The position numbers and the translations under genes were made by a program. The notes beneath the pieces were generated by a model that worked only from the letters and a program-made list of their open reading frames with translations, did not search any database and was not told the DNA's origin. Positions 46,701 through 54,593 of a stretch of 64,000 nucleotides of DNA are shown in pieces (positions within the stretch are counted from its first letter, which is position 1; each line of letters opens with the position of its first letter). The stretch is from positions 43,926,811 to 43,990,810 of the forward strand of contig OZ025255.1 in assembly GCA_964019135.1 (NCBI GenBank), read 5' to 3'. This stretch comes from Arenicola marina (Eukaryota > Annelida > Polychaeta > Arenicolidae).

Positions 46701-48314
46701 GTGTGTCCCTATTGTGCAAACAGCATTGCCATGTACACACAACACGTCACTCAGATGGCAGCCCAAAATAATACTGTACACATAATATTGCATTGTACAC
46801 AGACGGCAGTCAATTAAACCGCTTCCCAGTGTTGTGTAACATTGTAAGACATGTTTATATAGTCTGATGGATCGCTGTCTTCTTGATATAATTATGTTCA
46901 ACTTGCATCATCAAAGTGGAGCCAACATTTCCTGTGGGGAGGTACAATTTTCGTAATGACGATACCGCCACTCTTTCACAAGTGTCTGTACATGCATCAC
47001 GTTAAAAGGTAAAGTGACATGAACAGCTATAGATCAATCGTCTGTATTAAACAATTGTATTTTGGTCTCTGTTCGTTGCAGACAACCCGTCCATGGTGTC
47101 GAAGGCTTCCTTTATTATTGGCGGGGACAGCAGCGAGGAGGACTCAGAGGAGGACCATCGTTACCCAGAGCAACCGTTGCCCTCCAAACAAGTAGTTTCC
47201 AAGGAAACACAGACAGAAACTGTTGAGAAGAAAGTTTATGAAGGACCCAGTCGAACTCTGGAAGAATGCATGGCTATTATGAAGTCTGATGTAAGACATT
47301 CCTGTAGTATTATTTCATTATCGTTTCCTTATGCGGCTAGATAACACTCTCGGGTTGGCCGATTGGTAGTCACAGGTGACTAGATATAAGCTTAACAATC
47401 AGATTATGTTTTTTAATCAAACTATGTGATGGACGTAATTGCATAATTCCCAGGACATTCATGTTTATAATCAGCGCGCATGTTTTCACTCTCGGTACGC
47501 CACCAGGCGGGACCAGCTGAACTAAGTGATGAGGAGATCATACGCTTGGTGCGCTGCAAGCAGATCCCGGCCTACAAGCTGGAGAGTCGGCTGGGCGACC
47601 ACGTGCGTGGCGTGGAGATAAGGCGACATCTGGTGGGCGGAGATTTACCCGACCAGCACGCGCTCAGCAAGCTGCCATATCTACACTACGATTATTCCTT
47701 TGTAAGTCACATACAACTCAATGTCTCGCATACGAAAGATGTGTGTCTCAATTGTTCGTTTGTAAGTCACTTAAAGTTCGTGATCTCCCCTACGAGAAAA
47801 GTATGTCTCATTTGTTGTGTTCGTGCTGAGACTATATTCTGTATGTGCGGCATTTATTGTAACTCACATATAATGTCTGTGTTCATATTTGCATCTCCCG
47901 TGAAAGTGATTTTTGTTAACGAACAATGATTATATACATAAAGTATACATAAATATTATACGTAAATTGCATACATAGACTATAACTAAATTATACATAA
48001 ATTACATACAAAAAGTATACATAAATTATACATAAATTATACATAAATTACATACATAATGTATATGTGTATGCAAGTGGGAAAGTTAAAATTGACACAT
48101 ACACTTATACATATACACATCTATAGATATATCAATGTGTTTACTTATATGACAGGCGGACGGGGCGTGCTGTGAGAATATCGTCGGGTATCTGCCAGTC
48201 CCGGTCGGGGTGGCGGGACCCCTGCTGCTCGACGGCCTCAAATACACGGTTCCTATGGCAACGACAGAGGGTTGCCTGGTAGCCAGCACCAACAGAGGAT
48301 GCCGTGCGCTCGGG
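28771..48314 (+). CDS. HMGCR: HMG-CoA reductase, membrane domain to start of catalytic domain (3' part missing)
   Basis: HMGCR is the ER membrane enzyme that reduces HMG-CoA to mevalonate using NADPH. Exons: 28771-28932 (ATG at 28771 after acceptor 28760), 29682-29793, 30019-30106, 30408-30492, 30790-31002, 40367-40486, 41433-41593, 42262-42521, 47082-47290, 47507-47701, 48156-48314. Phases agree throughout and give 588 residues. Visible: HPWEVI-like start ([10 protein letters not shown]), the sterol-sensing domain (about 55-220), and TM8 ([11 protein letters not shown]). A Glu/Ser-rich linker follows, then [16 protein letters not shown] and [16 protein letters not shown] with the catalytic Glu at about 573. 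The Insig-contact motif reads YMYL (human YIYF). Lysines matching human Lys89 and Lys248 are present. The donor after 30492 is GC (CAG-GCAAGT). The remaining 300 or so catalytic residues are absent. The frame ends just before a 200-N gap and does not resume. Confidence 0.96.
29040..29449 (+). repeat. Minisatellite, 34-bp unit, 12 copies, HMGCR intron 1
   Basis: The unit contains TATGTTCATATATACTCTGT and ATAACAACACCGTT, with a few copies reading ATGACAAC. It is very homogeneous, suggesting recent expansion. It lies between coding exons 28771-28932 and 29682-29793 and holds no splice-site copy. Confidence 0.95.
31003..39965 (+). repeat. 53-bp minisatellite made of an HMGCR exon end plus its 5' splice site, about 169 copies
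   Basis: The unit is 27 intron bases (GTAAGCCCCTGTAGTCGGGC, then AGATATT) plus 26 bases identical to the end of the preceding exon (CAGCCTGTCTGGCC, then CTGG..CTCGAG). The real exon end at 30977-31002 is itself the first copy. Every unit thus ends in GAG-GTAAGC, a strong donor. Variants GTAGCCAAGC, GTAGCCGATAAG, TGTCAGG and TTCGAG recur in a fixed order. This gives higher-order blocks of about 1.37-1.43 kb (26-27 units), with one block of 740 bp. The array fills about 96% of the 9.36-kb intron. Confidence 0.97.
40487..41215 (+). repeat. 41-bp minisatellite made of an HMGCR exon end plus donor, with CRE sites, about 18 copies
   Basis: The real exon ends GTCAAGATCATCATG and is followed by GTGAGTAGTGTGAC. 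The repeat unit joins these two pieces again and again, so each unit restates the exon end and a GTGAGT donor (GTGAGC in some). Seventeen units carry the perfect palindrome TGACGTCA. The first reads TGACATCA. A block of eight units (about 328 bp) is itself duplicated, as shown by the TATTGAGGGTTAAGATTACC variant near 40710 and 41038. Confidence 0.96.
41636..41877 (+). mobile_element. tRNA-derived SINE in HMGCR intron
   Basis: The head has an A-box-like AAGTGGCCGAGTAGG and a perfect B box, GGTTCGAACCC (about 41723). The body GCAGGATAAAGATC, TTCTTCACAAAGAGTG, CCATTGTCTGGATATGACC matches the SINE at 24842-25085, so both belong to one family with a conserved core. It lies between exons 41433-41593 and 42262-42521. 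Confidence 0.75.
42602..42912 (+). repeat. Degenerate GATT/CATT-rich simple repeat
   Basis: Irregular runs of TGATTGATTCATTCACTGAT follow about 80 bp after the donor at 42522. Units are mixtures of GATT, CATT and CACTGATT. Confidence 0.85.
43240..44325 (+). repeat. Minisatellite, 42-43-bp unit, about 26 copies
   Basis: The unit contains GGAGCATTGGTTGCTCACAG and TACATGTTTTAGAATCTCTGTC. A variant (TTGGGGACATTGGCTCCTCG) alternates with it, and a block of several units (about 43440-43600) recurs near 43960-44120. Short frames of 60-90 codons across it ([10 protein letters not shown]-type) are artefacts of the repeat. Confidence 0.93.
44618..45207. mobile_element. 590-bp MITE-like element just before the internal HMGCR promoter
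   Basis: The ends are inverted repeats. The left end reads TTTAGTTTCGCTGTATTCAC then CGA, and the right end, reversed, reads TTTAGACTCGCTGTATTCAC then CGA, differing at only two or three of 23 bases. No transposase frame. It contains one RFX X-box-like site (44930-44943). Target duplications are not clear. Confidence 0.68.
45266..45314 (+). promoter_or_regulatory. Candidate internal HMGCR promoter (ATTGG boxes, TATA)
   Basis: Inverted CCAAT boxes (ATTGG) lie at 45266-45270 and 45288-45292, followed by TATAAATA at 45307-45314. The spacing would put a start near 45335-45345, about 170 bases before the ATG at 45512. The order and spacing look like a core promoter, but all three words are short and could be chance. 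Confidence 0.42.
45472..45500 (+). promoter_or_regulatory. RFX X-box-like motifs
   Basis: GCTACCATAGCAAC at 45472-45485 fits the X-box consensus GYNRCC-N(1-3)-RRYAAC exactly. GCTAGCATAGCAAC follows at 45487-45500 with one mismatch. An identical GCTACCATAGCAAC lies at 44930-44943. RFX factors bind such sites in ciliary and other promoters. Function here is unknown. Confidence 0.45.
45512..45869 (+). CDS. Candidate alternative first exon of HMGCR
   Basis: ATG at 45512 (TCACTAATGGCG) opens a 119-codon frame that ends at a good donor, CACG-GTAAGT, in phase 1. That is the phase accepted by the HMGCR exon at 47082, giving [19 protein letters not shown]. The membrane-form exon ending at 42521 is also phase 1 and joins 47082 in frame without this exon. 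An in-frame TAG lies 15 bases before the ATG, and no pyrimidine-backed acceptor of the right phase was found, which argues for a first exon rather than a cassette. The peptide has basic stretches (RRGRKS, DRRRRE), an acidic run (GEEEEPGE) and a hydrophobic end ([20 protein letters not shown]). Third positions are strongly G/C in the second half. A CRE (TGACGTCA) sits at 45661-45668. It could instead be an internal exon linked through an exon I missed. Confidence 0.5.
45878..45984 (+). repeat. G-rich short tandem tract just after a donor site
   Basis: GGCTGGGGGC and GGCTGGCGGCT words are repeated about ten times, giving many G runs of three to five on the sense strand within 110 bases of the 45870 donor. 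This has G-quadruplex potential in DNA and in the nascent RNA. Confidence 0.75.
47690..47811 (+). repeat. Two-copy duplication of an HMGCR exon end and donor
   Basis: ATTATTCCTTT-GTAAGTCACA (exon end and real donor at 47702) is echoed about 60 bases later by ATTGTTCGTTT-GTAAGTCACT. The two roughly 60-base units align from end to end (ending GTGTCTCA and TATGTCTCA) at about 70% identity. The second donor is an unused duplicate inside the intron. Confidence 0.7.
47935..48070. repeat. AT-rich ATACATAAATT tandem tract
   Basis: Repeats of TATACATAAATTATACATAA and TACATACATA words in the intron before the 48156 exon. Low-complexity sequence only. Confidence 0.7.
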
Positions 48315-48427
48315 GTGAGTAGCTCTTGTGGCGGACATCACTTTATGTGGCCCTCTGAAACAAAAACCTTGTTATGTTGAAGGCCGAGCCGGGACGGGGT
48401 GGGGGGAGTGGGGGCTCCTTGTATATT

Positions 48428-48500
48428 GGTTAGCGCACTAGACCGCAGAACAATATATCGTAGGTTCGAATCCGTACCCGGACACCATGATGTGGCATAT
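48428..48500 (+). mobile_element. tRNA-like sequence, probably a SINE head
   Basis: TTGGTTAGCGCACTAGA is A-box-like and GGTTCGAATCC is a perfect B box 34 bases on. Acceptor, anticodon and T stems do not pair properly, so a working tRNA gene is unlikely. It lies between the last visible HMGCR exon and the gap. Confidence 0.4.
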
Positions 48501-48758
48501 GTTTCATCCATTCATCATTGACCCAAGTTAGTCCATTTGTACACATAAACGACAAAAAACAAAACACCAATTAATTTTATTTGTCACAGACCGATCTTCT
48601 TATATAACAATTTCATATATGTAAGATTCATGCGTTTTTACATTTTTTGCATGAATTGTCATCCACGCTGATGATAATTTCGCTTTTAAATTAGTTGCAG
48701 CCGAGAATCTGATCCTTAAATGTTTTGCCTTTATTTGTACGATGGGCCTGGTACCTGA

Positions 48759-48958
48759 NNNNNNNNNNNNNNNNNNNNNNNNNNNNNNNNNNNNNNNNNN
48801 NNNNNNNNNNNNNNNNNNNNNNNNNNNNNNNNNNNNNNNNNNNNNNNNNNNNNNNNNNNNNNNNNNNNNNNNNNNNNNNNNNNNNNNNNNNNNNNNNNNN
48901 NNNNNNNNNNNNNNNNNNNNNNNNNNNNNNNNNNNNNNNNNNNNNNNNNNNNNNNNNN
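48759..48958. other. Assembly gap, 200 N
   Basis: Exactly 200 unknown bases, a typical placeholder length. HMGCR breaks off 445 bases before it, and none of its remaining exons follow it. Open frames drawn across the N run are meaningless. Confidence 0.99.
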
Positions 48959-51545
48959 TTGAAACAGCGGCACCATTAACTGGAATTTATTTTAATATAA
49001 ATGCTGGGAAAATTCTGAAACAATGCGCCCCAGCCTTATTATTAAGAGCAGCTGGCCGGCTTACATCGATCGCATGGTAACAGTCCCGGCCCGACACCAC
49101 GGCATGGCTTATCATCTCTAGACTAGATATATATACAAGCGCTGTTTCAATAACGAGGGAAAGAACAACAAGGAGCGGCGAGGCGGTGGACGGTCGCGAG
49201 CGGTGACAGTGGCGGCGCGAGTGTGTGTATTTGGACGGGCGGGTTCAACTGGGGCGGTGGGATTATTGAGTTGGTTGCTATGAAAGTAATATGCATAGTA
49301 GGCAATGTAGCAACTAGAAATGTAGATCGTAATTGAATAAACGGGGAGTTTGGCTTTAGCAGTTGGCCGAGTGAAAGTTGCGTTTTAAATACTAGCTGTT
49401 GCTGTCCCTAGTGCGAGCGTGCGGCGCTATACAACTTTGGAATCTGGGCCAACCGGCCGGGGAGGATGCTGATTAATGGGCTGCTAACAGGGGGGACCCT
49501 GTTCATTGGGGGGGGGGGGGGGGGGGGGGGGGCGTGCGAGCGCTAAAGAAACTGGGTTTTTCTCGGCAAGCCCCATCCCCCCACCGTATTTGTACAATAG
49601 CCCCCCTCCCTCCCCCTACCAGGGAGTTTAGCCCGATATCATCCACCTAATGTCACAATGTCTACCCCATCACTTTCATTTTGCTCCGACGGTGCTGGGT
49701 ATACATGCATTGGTGTACAAGCGTGGGAACGTGTGTGTATGGGTACAAGGTGTAGAAGACTTAGATTAAATGCATAGACATGGGCCTACTTAGAAAACCC
49801 GTAACCAGTTGCTCTCTTTGCAAACTGGCTTTTACAGACGACACAGAGATTATCGGCCATGGTGCCACATGTTCTTGTTCCAGTCAGCAATGAACTCAGT
49901 CACCGCAGTCATGGTAACCGGCGAACAATGCTGACGTCATTTGCAGCCTGACGCGTGGGAAATCCTTGTACAGTAGAATCGACATTGAATTTTTGAATTG
50001 ATTTTATTTTTCATGTATAATAAACGGTGTTCAATAGTATAATATATTATTAAGTAATTATTTCCATTGTTTTATCGGTCGATTTGCATGCGGATCATAC
50101 TTAAAATTACGGACTGAGAACTTGAGCGTTTGTCTGTGTGTATTTCGTGTGTGTCTCCAGAATTCTTAGTTCGCCGCACCCCGGAAGGTGTCGCTACGAA
50201 AACCATCATGGCTGATCGCGAGAGAAGTGAAATTGCGCGTTCGTGAAAATGTTGATTTATGGAGTTATCTTGCCTGAATGAGTGCGACTCTTGTGTGCCC
50301 ACGCTTTGATTTATATCAAGGAAGAAATATGTGATTTCAAAATACGGCTGACAAGTGAGTGTTTTAGTCAAGATGTTGAAATAGGTTTCTTGAACAGGGA
50401 ACAAGTGCGAGGAGTTCAGACGTTACCATGTCGTCTCATTGCCAACTGTCTTACGACAGTAACGTCTTGTTTTCAGGCTAGGGCGGCGCTAGCCCTGACG
50501 CATGACCCTCACTACCTCAACCCTTCTGCCTATCAGCTTGTTTTCAGATGGGTAAAGTTTACCGGGCTAGGGCGGCGCCACAACTCGTTTGTAACATTTC
50601 GGCCGTAGGCAGACGCGCGAGTTGGAGATCTTACTCTAAACAATCTAGGTCAAGAAATAGTCGACTAGCTGTCGCTTGCGAACGAGGCCTGAGTATATGT
50701 TGACAAGAGAGCGCCTGCTGTCAGTGGAGCGGTAGCAAGAAGAGAGATTGTTTGTCTCATAAACAAAGGATACATTCGCAGTACAAATGTTTGGTATCAT
50801 TAAAATTGCCAGGCCTTGCTTACTCGCGTCAGTGATTGTCAGGGCAATCGCGGTCATTTCATGGGAAATATGGGCCGAACTGTGATTTCAGGGCATTTTG
50901 TAGGCAGGGACTATACCGTATGCTACGCGAGATCCGGTTTCGAGTAATGCTCTAGCTTTTTTGGTTTTCATATGTTAAATGGTATGAATTTCGGCCCTTA
51001 AAGTGGGGGCTGGGGATGGGTCGGCCTCCCCCTAGAATCCCTGTTCGCAGCCGCAGGATGGCGCTGATCGCAGCAAGCACAGGTTTTGGCCGGTGTGCGC
51101 CCTCTTGTTATATTACACTCTTTGATTATACCACGAGGTGAAGTATAACTTTGTAACGTCGACGTGTTAACCACTATGACAGTTACCCGTTACATTTTTT
51201 CGCTCTTGGAAAGTCGATCCGTCTTATTGCAGGGTTAAATCGTCCTACGACTTCAACAAACCAACGAATCAATGTATACTTATCATGATCTAAGAAACGT
51301 CTTGATCTGATGCAAATAACCTGGCTTCCGTCCTTATCACTAGCATAGCCGCTATCAAAGCTTATGAAAAGTAAACTTTATTACTAACGGTTATCATCGT
51401 TCTCAAGTTGACTGTTGGTAAGGCTATGACGACAGTGCGTCTTATGCAGTAACAAACACTTACATGTACACTAACCTGAATCTCGTTTACCGCAACGACT
51501 GAACATTTTTGCTGTAAATTAAGAAACTTCGCCTGTTGCTGGAAT
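48959..51545. other. DNA after the gap, no gene recognised
   Basis: Includes a GC-rich patch (49180-49260), a run of about 25 G at 49508-49532, and a duplicated GGGCTAGGGCGGCGC. word (about 50477 and 50562). A short frame, MADRERSEIARS, at 50209 has a good start context but no proven continuation. No HMGCR catalytic exon was found here. Confidence 0.5.
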
Positions 51546-51547
51546 CA

Positions 51548-51553
51548 TTTATT
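51548..51553 (-). terminator. Polyadenylation signal of the VWD-like gene
   Basis: AATAAA on the minus strand, 55 bases past the stop codon at 51608-51610. Confidence 0.6.
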
Positions 51554-51607
51554 CTCTAGATTTCTTACAGTTGCACTGGCGTTCTGACCGTAGACCTGAG
51601 GTCGGAT

Positions 51608-52373
51608 TTAGCCGTTGTACTGGTGGATACCGTCGATGCAGTCGTAAGCCACGTCACGGGTGTCTCCGGGGCAGAAATCAGCGTCGTTGCTGGAGTCGGC
51701 GTCCCTGTTGCCACAGATACCTTTCAGCTGACCGCTATAGTTGTCGCTGGCGTCCACCGTGATCCTGTCGTTGACGCCAGTGTTGGCGCCACTTCCGGCC
51801 TCCTCGTAGAGGACGGTGAACCAGCAGCCGAGAGAGGGCACCTCGCCCTTCACAGAGAACACGCCGGCCTCGTCAGTGTCTACGCAGAAGCTCCATGCCT
51901 CGGGGAAAGGGTCGGACTCGAAGCAGCCTGTGGTGACGGGGGTTGGGTCATAGCCACGACCTCGGACCTCCACCTCGCCTTGGGTCAGAGACAACTGGAA
52001 GTTCCTCTCGAACTTGGCGTCGTTCTTCTGGTGGATCCCAAAGGCCACTCCGGACCATCCGACTTGGGGTCCGGATCCATCTGGAGCGTCCTCTGTGTCC
52101 ACCCGCACCTGGAATTTGCACTGGTCGTCATTAACCAGGTACTGGCTGAAACAGGTACTTGTTGTTGGTGTTCAACGCGTAGGTTGCGCCGTCATAACTG
52201 GTGACTGTGTTGGGGCCGGCCCATCCAGCTGTGCAGGGCAGACTGTCACAGGTGACGCCACAGGCACAGCTGCACGTGCAGTCGGCAGTGCCATCGCCAA
52301 TGACGTCAGAGCTGGTGCACGTGTCTCCGCCGTGAGCGACGAGGAAGAGAGCTGCCAGGATGAAGATCTTCAT
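51608..52373 (-). CDS. Secreted VWD-domain-like protein, intronless, one frame break
   Basis: A minus-strand gene with a TATA box 70 bases upstream and AATAAA just downstream. Translation from 52373 (or an in-frame ATG at 52394) begins with a signal peptide, MKIFILAALFLVAHG. A Cys-rich segment (CTCSCACGVTCDSLPC) follows, and then DGATYALNTNNKYLF, typical of the start of a von Willebrand factor type D domain. The frame then shifts near 52145, within GTACCTGTTTCAGCCAGTAC, and continues QYLVNDDQCKF through GICGNRDADSSNDADFCPGD, the VWD end motif, to a stop at 51608. The total is about 255 residues. One base too many in the TTT run would explain the shift. Loss of a 16-base unit between two GTACCTG copies would also restore frame. 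A sequencing error, an allele or a young pseudogene are all possible. No VWC, TIL or C8 partner domains are seen. Confidence 0.72.
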
Positions 52374-52442
52374 CTTTCTGTGAATGGTTGTCACTGCTTG
52401 TAATGCTCAAATCAGGAATGTTCTCAACAGACGAGAGATCCA

Positions 52443-52450
52443 CTTATATA
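52443..52450 (-). promoter_or_regulatory. TATA box of the VWD-like gene
   Basis: TATATAAG on the minus strand, 49 bases before the first ATG (52394) and 70 before the signal-peptide ATG (52373). This is ordinary core-promoter spacing and supports an intronless gene start here. Confidence 0.65.
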
Positions 52451-52459
52451 GCTACCTCC

Positions 52460-54590
52460 ATAGCGATCATGTCACACGAGAAGTCAACATCACATGCGAC
52501 AAAAATGTCTGACACGCATCTTAACTGGGCGTGATAATATAATATATGCTGCAATATCGTAAAATTTGTTCAAAACAGAACGTAGAACCCAAATTACTAA
52601 TTTAAATGTAATGATATACAGAATTATGCTAACCAGCTTCGTATTTGCCTCTGTGAACATGAAGCCATCGTTTCGTGAACCTCAAAATGTATGGTGGTAC
52701 CGATATGTTCGTTATTGAAGTCACTGATTGAAGTTTGTAAAAACGACAAGATTGGCACTCCACGACACACCATCACACTGATGTGTGGTTACACGTGTCC
52801 CTTCGGATCACTGATGGATGATCTTACTTGTCAGTGAAAAAAACAGACGAAATTCCTAGCCGCGACAAGAGATGAAAGGAAGCGAAAACAAATTACCGGA
52901 TATTAAAGTATAAGGCATGAGAGCCTGCTGTGGGTCATGGTAAACCAGATGCAGTGCATTGGGTATACATGGACAGCTGGCATTGATAGGCCTACGAGAC
53001 GAATTGGATTCTTGAGAGGACTTCGCCCTCCCATAAACTTGGTGATTGACGTACGATACGGTTAAACAGCGAAGTAGCACCGATTTCGTAGTAAGGTAGG
53101 CCTACAGTTGATTTTCTTTCTTTTGATGTAATGTTCCTCCATTTTGAATTACTGTCAATCCAGCTGACGAGCGTCGCATCGTAATCTATATGTACCCATG
53201 CGACTGATAGTCTAAGCTCACTTTCGTTTTCATCTCACCGAGTTGGCCATTCTCCAACGTATTTTTTCACGTCCTTTGTGTCACAGTCATCGCGTCGTTA
53301 ACCAACAAGAGCGATCCCCCACAGGACATCAATTAAAGAAACTTGCGATTTGTATGTTCGTTTTTATTAAGAATATCTATGCGTACCGCACACAGAAGCA
53401 ATATGTATATTACATAAACCATATGCTACACCAATTCACAGGTTGCGCGTGCATCATTGAATACTCGCAGAAACAACATTAAAGTATCGATCCACCCACA
53501 AGTATTAGCAGAATCAATCAATTTGATTGAATAGATATAAGATATATCAGGTTACATTAAATAGAGATTCAGTTCCAGTGTAAGTCATGAAAGGATTATG
53601 CAGGAAGATCATCAACTTGAGACCTTGACGATCGTGGCATGTCATCGTTACCAAAACCGAGTGTTTATGCAGTTGGTGATACGCCAAAACAACTTTAGCT
53701 CATATTTTCTCCGCAGGTAATTTCAAAGCGTCCTAATACGTACCACCAAGCTAATGGAATATTAATAGTAATATTAAAGGAAGAAAAAGGACGTAATGGA
53801 GAAGCACAAATCAAAGTGTTTTCATTCTGAAATTATGATTTTCTTATGCTTTATTATGACTCCCTTTTCACTTTTGCAAGTTTGCATCCCATTTTAAAGA
53901 TTTTAATGGAATACCAGTTATAAGCCCTATTCATTCGTCTCTTGGATAACATGCTGACGTATACGTGTTGTTGATCATATAACTGCCGTATCATACACGT
54001 AGCCGTGCACGGGCTTTCAACCTGCTGCCATGTGCGGTGGCTGGGGTCACAGGACACGAGTCGAGTCGCCCAATGCAGACTTCTCTCCCCTCTTCACTCG
54101 CTGATCCGGTCAGGTCGTGCTTCCGGCCGCTGTTCCGGCCCAGTAGGAAATACCACACACGGTATGAGATATCAACAAAGTGGCCGGTGTGCCATCATAT
54201 CCATGTGGAAATTTTCGTTTATTGTATAATATATATAGCTAAACAAACAATCTTTGAATTTCGTGACTCTGTAGCCTTAATATGCATAAAATCGGCATAA
54301 CACACGAGCATTGACTAACAAGACTTACCCGGGACTACACTGAGAGTTGGCTTGTTACCGCGGCGTCTGGGGGTCGCTGGGCCGCGGACATAAAAACGAT
54401 GTCTGCTAAATGAACAATTCTTCTTTCTTCATAATTGAAAATTAACCAGCAAAATATCAAGATGTGATATTCAAGAAGATCCCCTTTTTTAGCTGTTATT
54501 GACGACACAGTAGCATGACTTTTGCACGTTAAATATACTGCAGTTAATACATGTGTAGTTAGGTTGTTCAAGCCGTAGCTTGGATAATGT
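52460..54590. other. Intergenic DNA, no gene recognised
   Basis: AT-rich with scattered TAGGCCTAC words (about 52988 and 53098). Frames up to 87 codons lack motifs and splice context. Confidence 0.5.
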
Positions 54591-54593
54591 GAT

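Noticed and set aside
48428-48500. Functional tRNA gene
   Set aside because: A- and B-box words are present, but acceptor, anticodon and T stems do not pair. Better read as a SINE head.
48725-49080. Frames drawn across the N run
   Set aside because: They consist mainly of unknown residues from the assembly gap.
50209-50247. MADRERSEIARS frame with good Kozak context as a first exon
   Set aside because: The only possible donor (GTGAAA) is weak, and no matching downstream exon was found.
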